Below, one piece after another: positions 37,969-62,850 of a stretch of DNA of 64,000 nucleotides. The position numbers were made by a program, and so were the translations under genes. Source of the stretch: Plectrocnemia conspersa (lineage: Eukaryota > Arthropoda > Insecta > Trichoptera > Polycentropodidae). The stretch spans positions 1-64,000 of the forward strand of contig VTFK01000631.1 in the NCBI GenBank assembly GCA_009617715.1. The letters are read 5' to 3'. A model generated the notes under the pieces. It worked only from the letters and a program-made list of their open reading frames with translations, ran no database searches and was not told where the DNA came from. Position 1 is the first letter of the stretch; every line of letters starts with the position of its first letter.

Positions 37969-39279
37969 TATATACATACAAATAATAATTGCTATTCAAT
38001 TTCAAAGCTGATGGTTGCTCTCGAACTTAAATTGATCACCTTTTTTATTTATTAATATATAATATTATATTATTACTTACATACCATATTTTCATTGATG
38101 TATCTAAGTAATTTATTCATCTAATAAAATTGAATTTAACCCTTTTTCATTCCACCTTACGAGTCATTTAGTCTATATTAAAATTATTATGTTATTTTTA
38201 TTTACATATATATTACATTTGTGGGTGCGTTTATCGAGACACGATTCGATCGGCTGGATCAAAAGTTTCGAATTCATTCAAGGGACGTGTTCATGAGGTG
38301 GTCATTGGGATTACCGATCGAAGAATTACGGAATTGAATTTGCAGAATCTCCATGGGAAGGATCGGAGGATAATGAACAAGAAAACGAGCTCAGATGAAC
38401 CGTAACGAAATAATCGACGAAGGGAACATAAGTCGAGACGTGGTAATCCCCGTTGTAAATGCACGAAAAGTTCGCAAACGGATGATTCAATTTAATAACA
38501 ATCGATATTAGGAAAGGTTGTTTATTTAGTTTGTACATTCTACATAATATACGTAATAAATTAACGAAAGCTCTTTTTAATAAGCTTTTTTTTAAAGCAA
38601 AAACTCAGTATTACAAGACTTTCACTTACATGTTTCATTTTAACAATTGCGCTTTGTAAAAATTAAAAAAAATATATTATAGCGTGATTAAGTTTTGGAA
38701 TACATGAATATATCACAATTATTTCTTTTAACTAGAAAATGTAATTTTTGTTATATAAAACACTACAAAAAATGATTTTTATTGTATTGTATAGGAGCTA
38801 CTTTTTTTGCTAGCGTATGCATCTTATTTTTTGTTATAGTCCTTTTTATATTTTTTAATGTGTGACTATAGCGCTCTCTGCATTATTTCACTACGATTCG
38901 ACTTGATTTCTCTTGAAAATTTTGCCACAAAGATCTAAATAAAAATATTGTTTTTTGTTATTTTTTATCTTATTATAAAATCATTAGCAACTAAAAAAAT
39001 TGCACATGACATAAAAAACATTTTTTTAAATAAAATATAATAGGGCAAAAATATTTTCTCAAGTGTAATTCTATTGAAGTAATGCATATATTTATACTTC
39101 GAAATGTACAAAAATTAAAAAAAAATGATAAATAAATGTCATAGTAAGTTATTTATTATACAATATTCTAAAATCATAAATTAAAATCTCATATGCAATT
39201 ACATATGTTAAATATTCTTAGATTGCTTATGCAAAAATATGAAATTAATAACATATACATACATATGTATATATGTGTA

Positions 39280-39282
<3 letters not shown>
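37969..39282. other. AT-rich DNA; GC-raised block at 38.22-38.50 kb
   Basis: No gene seen. The 38220-38500 block is less AT-rich and unique in the window; its role is unknown. Confidence 0.35.

Positions 39283-39357
<75 letters not shown>
39283..39357. repeat. (TA)n microsatellite
   Basis: Almost pure TA dinucleotide tract. Open frames through it (Ile/Tyr repeats) are artefacts. Confidence 0.97.
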
Positions 39358-39360
<3 letters not shown>

Positions 39361-39363
39361 CTA

Positions 39364-39431
39364 GGTGTGGGCAAAGCCCAGCATGTGGTTGTTCAGATCT
39401 GAACAACCACATGCTGGGCTTTGCCCACACC
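39364..39431. repeat. Perfect 68-bp palindrome with no spacer
   Basis: The sequence from 39364 reads identically on both strands to 39431, centred on AGATCT (between 39397 and 39398), with ends GGTGTGGGCAAAGCCC and its complement. Perfect spacer-free palindromes of this size are normally unstable. It lies directly after one TA tract and 160 bp before a second, so either real hairpin DNA or an assembly or read-foldback artefact is possible. Confidence 0.93.
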
Positions 39432-39588
39432 GGATGTTCATATTCTCAATTTTCCCCTGAGGATGGCTGGGCGAATCTGGCCGAAGCGTAGGGACCATGA
39501 TTCCACACGGAATCAAAAAAAAGTACGCGGAGTAATCCGACTCCTAGAAATATTAACCAAATATTTTCTGAAAACACATACATTCAAC

Positions 39589-39844
<256 letters not shown>

Positions 39845-39849
<5 letters not shown>

Positions 39850-42800
39850 AACCATGCAGATTTTACAACGGGAACGATTATTATATAAAAATATGAATCA
39901 CGTGTATATAATATAAAAATGATATTAATGGATTATGGTAAACGAATGTATTAATATATTTTATAAACAGAAGTAGCTTTGTATCATGACTAGATAGGTA
40001 TACGTATTATATATGCATATACATATTTTCCTTTATTTTTCTTCAACCAGAGTACCGCTAATCCCGCATCGAGACCACATTTTTCACGGTCCATGAATCC
40101 AATTTGCGTTCAGCTTCCAACGCCATGATCGCCGTCATAGTGCATAGTGCAAAACACGAAATCGTTTTCTCTTTTGAAATTTCCACTACTAGGCCCATAA
40201 TTCAGCGTTAGCTTTTAACAGGGAAACGGCCAGATTGAAGACGGCCGTGCTTGCGGCCGATAAGCAAATTGGCTCCAAAAGCTTGCCGGATGATTGGCTA
40301 CGCCTCTGGAAGCTCTTGGAAAGGATCCAGAACTTCAGTGGTGTTATGCTCTGTAACTTTTTTGTTCGGTTGTGAATTAACAAAACGGCGCAAGTTCGCT
40401 AATTAAACTGTAAATTTTGGACATTTGCGGCGCTAATTTCGCGCTAGTGGGAATTTGCATATGTAGGTTGGCCAATGTATTTTTTTATTTATATTTTTTA
40501 TGCAGACTTTCTTGGACTGTGATAAAAGCATTTTTATTACAATAAATATAGATACAAATGCATTTTGATTGCGGACTGTGTGTATTGAATATTGATACAG
40601 CGTAAAGCCAGCTAATAACAGATTCTGCCAATTTAGCGCTTTCTCCGCTATTTAATATTTTATATTGTAAATAAAAATGTCAATTCGATAAAAGGGTAAT
40701 TAAAATAAAACTTCGTCAATGATAATTTACGTAGTCCAATTCGGTCCTGTTAAAAACGAATTAAAAAAATGAGGTTACAGTCTAATTACGACATATGTAC
40801 ATATAGACCAATTTGGCAAATTGCCAGTGGTCAAAAAGAAAACACATCAGTTACATTTTGAATCAAAGATTAAAGTGCAATAAATCATGTTATTGTTGTT
40901 AATGGCCGCGCGTAACTGCGAATGGGGGTTGGGTGGAGTTCCGTAATCAGTTTTACTGAATTTGCATTTTTAAAGTAGATTGCGAGGCCGAGAGAGGAAA
41001 TGTGGCGACCATAAACGATGTACACACACGATTAATAATAGAGCGGCGAGGGGTGGTATGGCCGGCGTGCTTCCGGCACAATCAACCGTATCTGGCCGGC
41101 CAACGTTCGCTTTAGACCGCAGGATATAATGTAATTTATTTTTAAAAGAATCATTTTTAATATCACAAAACAAAATAAATGAGATATAATATATAATATA
41201 TTTTGGCCATAACGCGCACTATGCTTCTATATAATTACGCTGGGGATGTTAAGGCCGAACTTGACCAAAAAATACATAAAAATTTAAAATATTAAGGACG
41301 AACTAATCGTTACTAAGACGTAAAATACATATTTAGTGAAAGGGAAAATAGTATTACGGCCTTGAACTATCAGTCATAATGCAACTGTAATTTTAATTTA
41401 TAAAAAAACATTAGGTTTTATTTTGTAATCAACTTTTCACCTAAGTAAAACTCAGGAACTAAAGAATATTATAATTGAATTAAAAATGTTATCGTGTTGA
41501 TTTTTTCCTTAATATTCTATATGCTTACTAAATTATTAAGTATTTTAAACATACAACATAAAATAAACGTTACTTGAACAAACTTTACAATTTTTGATAT
41601 ATCTAATATATATTTTTTTACAATGCTTAAAATGTATATGTAAATCTTGCGGTTGTGCGTTTATTTTTAAATATTATACAATATATAATAATATATTTTA
41701 ATTTTTTTCAACCAATTTGAGCGATTAGTTTAAATATGTGTTGCTAATTTACCAAAATATACAATTTGCATATGCGTTTGTATAATGCCGTCGTGACAAA
41801 TAAACTTATTCTGCAAATCGCAAATGCTTTATTAAATGCAACAAAATTTAGCTTTGAACTCATGGGATAGTCCTGACATTTTTTATGTAATATACTATAG
41901 TTTTCTAAATTTTTTTTTTCACTAATATTATTACACTATATTTTAGGCGTTTCATATAGTATTGTCATAAGCACTAAAATAACAACATATAAGCAGGTTA
42001 TCTAAAAAGTTATAAAAAAATGTATTCAAACCCATTATTAACAGTATTTTGTAATCAAATCGTTAGAAGATATTATTAATTTTTAATTGAACAAAAACGT
42101 GTTTTAAAAATATTCTAATGATATGATTTAAATTACACAATTTATAGATCAGATAATAATGTATTTTTGCTTAAAAAGTCTGATGATATATATGTGTATG
42201 TAACATAGCTACACTTTATTAGAAGTTGATTGAAAAATATTAACAGCTTATTTAATTAAGTACGATTTACCCCAAAAAAATAGTGTCGAGTGCGACGTCT
42301 TCCAGACATCTAGACGATGTGCTGATGTCTCTCGTGTGTATGCCTCTCTCGATTTGCCTCGGATGCCGTCTGTTGTTTGAGCGTGTCGTATCAAATCTAC
42401 CAATGTGACAGAGAGTCACATGTTTTATACTCTTGATTCGAGACAGCTCTGCTGAATCACAGATGCGGATGTTGCTGAACCAATTAAATCTCTTTATTAT
42501 TTAACCAACTAAATATATTCCCGCTTTAGAGTGAAACTTTCGAAAGTCGTTAATGCAAATAGTAGATGGAAATAGTGGTTTTTACGCAGCATAGACGCAT
42601 TGTCTATCGCACGTTTTTAACGCAGAAAATTATGGTTTATATTATTCTGCATAATAATTTTCACTTTTGTCTACAACCTATTGACAACAATGTTACAAGA
42701 ATAAAATTGACGACTTAAATTTTATGTTTTGCAAGTAAATCACTGTTGAGTTTTTGTTTTTTTGTAAGTAAAAGCTCTTGAACAATTGTATAATATAATG

Positions 42801-45156
42801 AAATTGTATAGTATAATGAAATTATAAAATATTATATAATACTAATATATTATCGTTAGAAAAAGCTTACGATATATTTATAAAGAGCAAGTATGAGATA
42901 TTTTAATATAGTTAACGGTAAAATAAGTTTGTGAATAAATTTATTTAAAACAGAACAACATTTTTTTCTCCACTTGAAATCAAAATTAATTTTAGTAAGA
43001 TCATATTAACTACGTATAAAATCTAATTATATATTTACCTCCAACGGTAAAGTGCGGTTAACATATTCGCTTGCTGAAGTACAGTGAGTGTTTATGAAAA
43101 AGGTTACTTTAATGTAAAATTTAGTCCAGTGATATCACAACCCAGATCTTTTTAACTTTTTCCTTTAGATTCAACTAATGAAATTTATTGTTAATTAGTA
43201 TCTAAAGTGTCAATCATATATTTATAATGTGTTTTTGGTGCTTTTCTCATACCGAAACTATATAAAATAAAATAAATTATTTAATACACACTTAAACACA
43301 CTCGACGAGAGTTTTCACCGTTTATAACTAAAGTTATCACCTTTCTGGATTTCAAGCTGAGTCTGCGGGTTCAGATATGTCATCTCCGGACTCTAGATTT
43401 AACTGTCACCCGTTAAGTTGCGATAAATTCAAAGAATTTCCTAAAGCAGTCTCCATTCAGACATTTAATAACGTGGAACGAGTAGAAATACCGTTCCCAT
43501 TTATACTGCAATTTTCTTAAAATACACTTTCATGTATAATACTTAATACATTTTTCTACACCTGACACATTCGTATATGTGCATATATAGATATTGTTCT
43601 GCTTCAAAATAAACCAAACAAGATTGTTTCACTGATCTGGATTTTGCAGTAGCTCTCGAGGCATTTTATGCCCATATGCCCGTCTCGTTCGATGGCCATT
43701 CAGATGAAATATGAACGACTCGTTCTATTTTTAGTCTCGAATTATTGGTAGGGAACAGAGTTTGCTCGGCTCGCCTCTGTTTACAAAACGAGACTTAACT
43801 GGCGTCTGCTTTTTCACTTTTCTGGCTGGTTCGTTTATTATGTCACGGTTAAATTGACCGTTTGACTTATTAGCTAACGCAAACTTGTATTGTTGCTATT
43901 GCGGTAGTAATTCGTTTAAAGAATAAAATAATTTATTTTATTATAAAATTAAGATGATTCAATACATACAGTTGAAGATCGATATTATCAGTGATCTGAC
44001 TGACCGTTTGATACTATCATAGAAATAATGCTCTTTAAACAAAGGATTCTCTCATGTATAAAACATTATGTTAATTAAGATATTATTTCGTATTTCTTTA
44101 AAAATACAATATTAAGCGTTTACTGCTGACTACATAGATCGGGAACTATTCGAAAAAGACTGATATCTAACTACACATTTTTAAGCTAAAGTCATCTGTT
44201 AGTAAATTAAAATATTAATACGCTAATGTCCGCAATGAAAATAAGCCGTCGTCGAATAATTAGTGAAATGCGAAGCTAACGAATGAGTAATTAGAATATT
44301 TGCGACCGTCGTTTTGGTATCCCTGAAAACGGATACTACGCCAAAGGATTGAATAACATGTCAAATTATTGCGCTAGCGTGTATGTTATTTAAAACTTGC
44401 GAACAACAAATTCGGTAATAAAATTAAGCTCCATGGCAATTGTGGCCCTATGGGTCCAGAGGCGCAATTCGCCAACCATAATAAGACGTTTGACAAAACG
44501 ATTGTAATACCCCTGACTTGATGTGAGTACTCGTCTTATTTCATACTCAAATGTTACTTTTGCCTATTAAATATGTATTCTCTGTTGTAATATAAAATTA
44601 CGACGATGTAAAATCTTTTAAGTTTTAAATTTTTGATGAAGTTGAAATTCTAAACACTACAATGTGTATGCTCCTTATTAAATCAATAGTAAGGAGGTAT
44701 AGCACAGTAGTAATAAATTATTGTATACTAATGGGCTTAAACCCATGTAAGTCTTATGTTACTTAGGAGATCCATATTATTAATTAACTAATAAATTCCT
44801 TATCGTTGTTGACGAAGGCAATAAGCTACACAAATTTGCATTTGTCATGGAATTTGTCGTGAACAAAATAATTCTTGATCACCCAAGAAACTAATAAAAA
44901 CTACTCTTTATTGGGAAAGGACGCGTGATAGACAATACATTTTACCCTGCGCAAAAAACTATTTTTATTTGTGGCCATCTGTTTTTCTTTAAATGTGAAC
45001 ACCTTTTGGCGGTGTTTCAAAGAAGCGATGCAGTTGGTTCGCAATCATCCTAATCAGCGATTCGCTAGAGTTGTTTATAATGAGACGCGGTGAGAGACGC
45101 AAAATATGGAGTCACAGAGACAGAAACGATCTTTCAAATAATCATGGAAACAAGTC
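39845..45156. other. Non-coding DNA; blocks at 40.05-40.46, 40.90-41.13, 42.27-42.48 and 43.62-43.88 kb
   Basis: Four GC-raised unique blocks are set in AT-rich DNA. The 40.05-40.46 kb block (with GGCGCTAATTTCGCGC near its end) and the 40.90-41.13 kb block contain TAATTA-like and CGGCC words and are the best regulatory candidates. No coding sequence recognised. Confidence 0.35.
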
Positions 45157-45225
45157 TCAGTTGCTTCACCGACAATAATACATCTCGACACGTCAGCGAA
45201 GGCTCTGATTTCCAAAAGCCGCATT
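45157..45225 (+). repeat. Dispersed repeat copy 2
   Basis: CACCGACAATAATACATCTC then GACACGTCAGCGAAGGCTCT. It matches copies at 15480-15640 (reverse) and 54640-54725, and is followed in both plus-strand copies by CTCAAAACCRATTATGAATAT-like wording some 100 bp on. Confidence 0.7.
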
Positions 45226-45689
45226 AGTGATACGATTTCAAAGACCTGCTATTGCAAAATCACACCCTTTTGGTCTCAAAACCAATAGTGAATATATTAC
45301 CAGGACTTAATAATTTAAAATAAATTACTCCTAAATATAAATAACACACCCTTTTTCTAGGACCATTGAGTTTTGGAAAAAGCCACTTTTACTTTTCGGA
45401 TTTTAATACAATATTCACTTCTAATTGGTTTAATGTATAGATTATTTTCTCAATGACAGTTGGTAAAAGTTCATGCAGAATCAAACTTTCTTATTTTTTT
45501 CGCTTCTTTAAATGCTCTTGAACTGTCAAGCACGACTCTGGCAGCTAATTTAAGTTTCACCTGTTTTTGGGTCACCCTTTAACTCTTAAGTATGTTTTTT
45601 ATCAGCTGTGCCGTTTTTAAATCTCCATTCTGTATTTGAAATTATTTTAATAATAATTAATGCTTAAAAATAAAAATGCAAAATTATGC

Positions 45690-46020
45690 TTTCTAAGATA
45701 TTTTTTTGTTTAAAATTAAATTTATACGAATATTTTTTTAATGTTTACAAGCAAAGCATTTTTTTAATACAATTAGTGGTTTTAATATACTAAATTTACA
45801 GCTTCATTCAGAAGAGAGAGTTTAATGATAATTAAGAGATAAGTTTTATGACCGACTCGAGGAATTACGATTAGCAAACATTTCCTTTAAACTTTCTCAA
45901 ACATTTGCCAGTCAACAATAAATTAAGAATGCAAGGATCAATAACTTAAGAATGACCATATTATTTATGATAAACGAAATATGAGGCAATGTTTTTATAT
46001 AAATGAAAAAATCATACGAC
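45690..46020 (+). repeat. Diverged direct repeat, copy 1 (pair with 46930-47290)
   Basis: Shares with 46930-47290 the ordered words AAATTTATACGAATATTT, GATTTTAAT...ACTAAAT, GAATTACGATTARCAAA and CTTAAGAATGA. The first of these also occurs in the hAT-like element at 23565 and in its relative at 18351-19085, linking all four. Confidence 0.65.
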
Positions 46021-46439
46021 GTTATATTTTTTTTATGAAATACCAGAAAAAATAATATGTGATCGAAAGTGTACGTTAATTAAACATGCATTAAATATTT
46101 TAAGCAGAATTATAATTAAATTTCATACAAAAATCCGAACGCGCTTCTGGACGCGCATAACTTAAAAATAAAGATTCTCCGTTCAATATTCTACTCTATA
46201 AATCGTATCGCTTTGTATGAACGGTGTATAATAATACACGTAAACAAAGGAAATATATTTAATTTTAATAATAAACAATAATAAAAATAAAAATAAAATC
46301 GTTGCTATCCGAAGCACCGGTAATGCGTTCTGTTGTTTCGACCAATGAAAAATAAGCATTCAAATATAAAACAAGATGGACGACAGTACCATGACAACAG
46401 TTTTAAATAATTATTATTTAATAATAAAATTTTGCTACG

Positions 46440-46800
46440 CGACAATAATTTTCATTAATTCGTCATTTGACTGAACATAAATAATCGGATTGCAAATTAA
46501 CTAGGTGTGTTTAGTATTACAAATAAATATATACATACTGTGTTGAGGATTTAAATAATACATTGATTAAACTAGATAAACAATCTTCGTAATGAAATTT
46601 TCAAAAGGCTCCGAGGTCTAAAAGTGAGTCTTTCCTTTTATATTACATAAACATTATCATTGCTTCCGATTTAATGCACATATACATTATATTTTATGAA
46701 TTGCAAATAAACCAGGTATGTTTTAAACGTAAACGTGTAATATATTCTTAGTATGTATGAGGATTGAATGTTAATATCGATCGAATCGGAACGCTATATC
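46440..46800 (+). repeat. Short degenerate direct repeat pair
   Basis: GATTGCAAATTAACTAGGTG...GAGGATTTAAATAAT (about 46488-46560) is echoed by GAATTGCAAATAAACCAGGT...GAGGATTGAATG (about 46700-46770). It lies between the two longer repeats. Confidence 0.5.
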
Positions 46801-46929
46801 AGCCAACAGACAGCTTACAAATGTGTAGTTTCTTGGATGTTATCTAAAAAACGACATTTTATGTTTAAATAAATGTTTTGTCACCTCTTTGATTAAAATG
46901 TAAATTATTACTATTAATATAATTTACAT

Positions 46930-47290
46930 TACTTGAATGTTTTTTTGGTAAAAAATAAATTTATACGAATATTTACAGTCGCTGCAATTTTGAAAACTAG
47001 TAGTGATTTTAATTCCACTAAATACACAGCAGCATTCAGAGCAGGTAGTTAAAAAAGGGACATAGATTTATGATTAACATGAAAAAAAAAACAGTTTAAC
47101 CAATTTTTTGAATTACGATTAACAAATATTTCGTTTCGTTTTCTACGAACATTTTCCGGTCAACAAACATGCAACAAGCCATGACTTAAGAATGATAATA
47201 TTATTACAGTATTCTTAGGCAAGAATTCATTCACCGGATAAATGAAATGCTATATAAATCAAACAATAAGATGTTATCAGTTTTTTCAAA
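46930..47290 (+). repeat. Diverged direct repeat, copy 2
   Basis: Partner of 45690-46020, about 1.24 kb downstream in the same orientation. Both may be fragments of the 22848-24252 element family. Confidence 0.6.
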
Positions 47291-47557
47291 ATATGAGTCA
47301 TGAATATATTCAATAACAATGTAATGTCACATTTTCACCAAATCCTCAAATGGAGGCAAAAGCAAGTATTATTGAATAGGTTTATAGTTTTTATCCGATA
47401 TAAATAAAAATAATAAGTTGAAATATTTTATAGTAATTTTAGGCAATAAATATCATATTTTGTATTAGACATTTTTATATAAATATGTTTTGCTTTTGGA
47501 ACGAATCAACTAATATTTACTTTCTTTTTTATTTGGAAATTTGCTCTGATATGCATA

Positions 47558-47712
47558 CAGTAGACCCCCCCCCCCTCCCAATAACACGGTAAATTGGGAA
47601 CGTGTTATTTGGGTGCATGTAGTTGGGAAACTAGAAAATATTCACAATTTTTTGCAATACGGGCATACAAATAGCATGTCCCCAATTTACCGTGTTATTG
47701 GGGGGCTTACTG
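47558..47712. mobile_element. MITE, TA-flanked, 155 bp
   Basis: Inverted ends CAGTAGACCCCCC...CCAATAACACGGTAAATTGG match those of 16270-16470, with TA at both borders. It is a shorter internal-deletion variant. Confidence 0.85.
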
Positions 47713-48948
47713 TACATATATGTTCAAATTCTTTTCAAATTAAGATAAATTTCTCATTTTTCGAGAAATGGGAAACATCGAGAAACAAGAAACTATAAAT
47801 AGTTACTAACATTTGATTCCTAATGAAAATACAAAATAATATACTTCTTGTAACACAATATTATAATCAACTCATTTAAAATATGAACTAAAAATACAAT
47901 TCTATATAAAATCGATTTGCTTAATTTAATGTAGCGTATCTGAACATTATATAAAAGGTCACATGAAACAGAATACTCTGATCGACATTTGAGATTACAC
48001 GTATGCAAAAACATATCCACAGTAACTTAAGTATTTGTATGAAGTCTCGAATTTTAATTACACACCCAGCTCCTTCCAGGAATGATTCATAATAATATTT
48101 GTTTTATTACATGCGTCAATTATAAATAAGGCTCCTTTTGCAGCTGCATCTAAATATATACCTTTCCAAGAACAATTCATACAAAAGCCTGCTTTTTAGA
48201 TGAGGTGTAACGACGTCCTGAGCTTTTCGCTCGGCTTGAGGTTTACTACCACCTTTCATAATCAAATATTATTTCTCATTGTTCCAGCAGCTTGCAATAA
48301 ACAAATCTTTGAACTTTTCCCACACAATGCAACATTAGTTAGACATGCTTTTCGCCCGCAGTCCCGAGGTCCATAAACATCCCAAGAAATCAAACAGACC
48401 ATTCTGGTAGAGACGAGGGCTCAACACCACTCTGAACGTGACAAAGGCGGGGTAATTGCAAAAGTTGTCGCCAAGCGTACAGAATCGATAAGCGTCCATT
48501 TTTAATTTGTTTATTTTCGAACAAACGGCAGTCTGGCCGCACGACCTCTGCTCTGGCTCCATGTCGAATGGCTATTTGTTCAGCTCGGTCATAACCATAA
48601 CAAAACCGAGAACCGATCAGGGTCAGTGAAAAGTGCAATGGAAGTTTATATATCTTTGTCTGATTCGGAGCAGTTTTAATTGTTGTTTGTGCAGTATATA
48701 TCAAATTATCAATTCAGCAACTACCGAGGTAGATTCAACGGTTATACAGACTCTTTACATTTAACATTTATTTAGATAAAACTCGAATAACACGGGAGAT
48801 TTTTAAAATAACATAAAAACGCCATAGCATTAGTAAGTGCGGTAATGTCATTTATCTAAAGTTTTAATGAAAAATCGCTTATAAATACAGTGAATAGTAG
48901 CGTTTTTATAACAATTTGATAATTGTTCATCAATTTTAATTTTAAATA
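47713..48948. other. Non-coding DNA with mixed-composition block at 48.30-48.72 kb
   Basis: Contains the reversed dispersed repeat at 48139-48260. From 48300 to 48720 composition is balanced and the minus strand has two overlapping open frames (48390-48704, 48335-48562) with no recognised domain. It might be an exon of an unrelated minus-strand gene or retroelement debris. Confidence 0.35.
48139..48260 (-). repeat. Dispersed repeat, copy 2 (pair with 21862-21983)
   Basis: Reverse-complement match to 21862-21983, including GAGCGAAAAGCTCAGGACGT, TTTTGTATGAATTGTTCTTG and TTTAGATGCAGCTGCAA. Confidence 0.75.
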
Positions 48949-49379
48949 CAGTGAAATCACTATGTAATGAATACAGAAATAAAAAAATTCCCAGTATAAC
49001 GAATCTTTAATTAGTCCCCGAAAAAATATCATACAAAATGTTTTCATTGTAAAGAAGACTGATCTCAGTATAACGAAATATTTTGATCCGAATTTAAGAA
49101 TGACACAATATTTCTCTGAATTCAGTTTGTGTGCCAGATATGTTCACAAGCGACATTCAAAGTGTTTCACCGACCCTCAAACTTTTTTATAAAACATTTT
49201 TTCAACAAATTTTATTTTATTCTTAAAAATGGACAAAAAACAACTGTCAATCTTGTTATTTTGATGTTGTAGTAATATGCTAATTAAAAATAAAATAAAA
49301 ATATAGCATCTTCCTTACATTCAATATAACGAATTTTTTTATTCGGTCCCGTAAGATTCGCTATACCGAGATTTCACTG
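48949..49379. mobile_element. MITE, TA-flanked, 431 bp
   Basis: Ends CAGTGAAATCACTATGTAAT and TATACCGAGATTTCACTG are imperfect inverted repeats with TA on each side. Several internal TATAACGAA words echo the ends. This format fits Tc1/mariner (pogo-like) MITEs. Confidence 0.78.
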
Positions 49380-50913
49380 TATATAGTTTGTATGTGTATG
49401 AATTTATATTTAATTAGTTTGTATACGATGTCTGCTCCGATGGACATTTATGTATATGATAGTTACCTGTGCTCGATATACGCGAATACAATAGTTTAAA
49501 CATGTTGATTTCCATCGTGCTATGTCGTAGTAGTCATCTCGAAGATGAGTTGAACTCTTGGAAGTGTAGGTTGGCTGCTTAGTTTGATTGTAATTTCGGG
49601 ATGAACATTGCCATATCAAATCAATTTTATATGGCAATGTTATAGCTTATTTACTATTGAGATAAAATTTTCTACTCTACTCCAATTTATTTACCAATCG
49701 GTATGATTTGGGTGGAGCTGGAATCTTCGTTTTACATGATGAATGAATTTTCAAGCAATTGAAGAAAGTGCTTTAAAAGCTTAAAAAACATTATTTCGGT
49801 TCTTGTATCGGCACAATTGTTTTTGCTAGGTTATGCATATTGTCCAATGTTTCTTTTGTAAATGCCGCTTTTTTTTTTGTAAACGCAGAAGACGCAGATC
49901 TGTTGCTTTTTATGGTTCTTTTAACAGAATCTGTAACGCGATGATATGGATGATCTTAATTTTTATTATTTTACTTCATTTGGTTTCGAGCTCAGATGAC
50001 TCGTGTGACCATGTTAAGTAGCTTAGATAGAAGTTCTTGATCATGTGTTGTCGAAAGCTAATTCGGAATAAAAGTGTAGATACAAAAGCCTTTGTACGTT
50101 TGATTCACCTTCTTTCACTTTTCTACGATGGCCAATTATGAATATTTTGCGGTATAATGATAATAGTAACATACTATAGACTCTTCTCAATTTAATTTAA
50201 TCGCATTTTAAAATTAATTAATAATTATTTAATATTGATTAAATTGTGACGAAATTAAAAATATATTTAAGAGGCCCAAATATAAAAGCTTGCACAGCAC
50301 TGTACACAACCATTGGGGTGTGTCCGAGAAAGGTGATAAAAAGTGGAATTTTATGATAGTAATTGGCATTTGCACAGTATTAGCTTGACTCAATTTAACT
50401 TTCAGGGTGTGTCAACAAAAAATTCAATGGAAAGTTGACTCAACGGTAATTTATACACGTTTGATATATCGTAATATACAATGGCTTCATATTTTCATAG
50501 CATAAAAAATATAGACACAATGTAAAATGTGTGTAAAAGGTGGCAGTGTCAATAAGAAGTGAGAATATTATTGCTGATTCATATAGTAAATTATGTTGGC
50601 AAATTAAGTTGTAAATGGAATTGAGGATAATTTACGGTAGAATCTGTAGGGATCTAAAAATATATTATTTCAATACTACCATTATCTGACTATGAATTTA
50701 ATTCAATAATATATTAACTCACACGCATATAATAACAGCATTCAAGTTTTGAGTTTATATGTCTATTTTTCAGAGCATTATTTATAATACGTTAATACAT
50801 TGCTATCTATTATACATCTTCGATGTATATAACATAAAGCAGCATCGTCGTTCCTCCTGAAAGAAATCCAACAAGATCAACGTATTAACGTTTTTTTATT
50901 ATTTTTGTTCCAG
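49380..50913. other. AT-rich intronic DNA before the first visible Mmp2 exon
   Basis: No gene or repeat recognised. It ends in a T-rich tract and CAG, the acceptor for exon 50914. Confidence 0.5.
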
Positions 50914-61334
<10,421 letters not shown>

Positions 61335-61738
61335 CAATGTATAGTTTGCTGTATTAATATTGATAATTATTTTGGTTAGTGAGCGACACTGAAGGTCTGC
61401 CGACGGCAATTTAGAGAAGAATTAATATTACAATACATTTTTAAAGACCGTCCAATCGATTCTTTCTACACTTCATCTTAATGCATATCGTATACTCAAT
61501 CAGTCTTTTTAATATTCCCTAAATATTAAATTTAATTCTGCATCTTTAATGAATCATCACAAAATGTATTGTAATATAATTTAATATCATCGACTATTTT
61601 AAATATATTGTGTTAAATTTAAGGTCTCAACCTTCCTGTAATGTTCGTCCTTCTGATATGATTGACGATGATAGCCATATTATTTAAATAAGCGACCAAC
61701 ACTTACTAGCAATTAATTTAATTTTATATACATTATAA

Positions 61739-61747
<9 letters not shown>

Positions 61748-61798
<51 letters not shown>

Positions 61799-61828
61799 CA
61801 CATACATATATACACATATGTATACCTA

Positions 61829-61871
<43 letters not shown>
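61748..61871. repeat. TA/CA microsatellite cluster
   Basis: Two TA tracts (about 61748-61786 and 61839-61871) joined by ACACATACATATAC-type repeats, in the Mmp2 3' region. Confidence 0.95.
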
Positions 61872-61875
<4 letters not shown>

Positions 61876-62567
61876 GTATATGTGTGTATATTGTCAAATC
61901 AAAGTTCTCTTACGTATGTATATTATTTTTATATGTATAAATCAAGTAAGACTAATTAAATTCATACTATATTAATAAAAATGGCATGTTCAAAGTAAAT
62001 GTGGAAAAAATGCTATCCTCTGTGATATACGATTTATTTGTAAGTTCAGCTCAAAGTTTGTTTTCAAAATTTACGCTAAAACTATTATGTAAAATTATAT
62101 TTATATAAATATGAATAAATAAGGCAATGTGTATAATTTTTTAAATGTATACGCATAAAATTGAAGCATTTTATATATGATAATTAATCTAATATTGTAC
62201 TTTTATATACACACAAAACAAAATGAAATTTAAACGAATTTTAAATGTTTTTATAAAAAAAATACTTTATATTGTACACCTGATTCACGTACATGAATCA
62301 TCAATCTATTGCATAATACAGTAAATTCACTTTCAACATTCCCACACTTGTGAATTTGTCGGCATGTTTTATTTATATTGTTGTGAATCTTGAAATCAAT
62401 CTTAAATACTAGATTAACTTATTCAATGTTTGCTTAAAATGTCATGCTTGACGATAAATGTAATTATTGAAAGTTTTAAATAGAAATCGTTTTAATTTTT
62501 GCAGTACTTATTTTGTACATAACATTTTATCTAAATAGCCACATATTTTTTAACAATACAGTTTGTA

Positions 62568-62573
62568 AATAAA
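62568..62573 (+). terminator. Candidate polyadenylation signal AATAAA
   Basis: The hexamer lies in the AT-rich 3' region 1.2 kb after the Mmp2 stop and is one of at least three candidates (also near 61974 and 62114). Chance occurrence is likely in DNA of this composition. Confidence 0.3.
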
Positions 62574-62850
62574 TATTTTATGAAATAGATACCCTTTTAT
62601 TTATATTATATAAATTACAAAATCACTAGCATATTCATTGCATTAAATATATAAAATATAACCATTACTCCAATGAATAATATTTGTGCAAAGGTGCTAC
62701 GATCCATTTATGTATTTTAACATCATACATTTTATGTACGTAATTTTCATATTTTTATATCTTGAATTGCAATAAATAATATACATTATACTTTGTTTCA
62801 TTACCATTTGATATATTACAAATAATATAAAATATTAATTTAATTTTCAG

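Larger units (their letters stand above)
61335..62600 (+). other. Mmp2 3' untranslated region and downstream DNA
   Basis: Very AT-rich sequence follows the stop codon. AATAAA polyadenylation signals occur at about 61974, 62114-62119 and 62568-62573, so the transcript could end at any of these. Two TA/TG microsatellite tracts lie inside. Which signal is used cannot be told from sequence. Confidence 0.5.
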
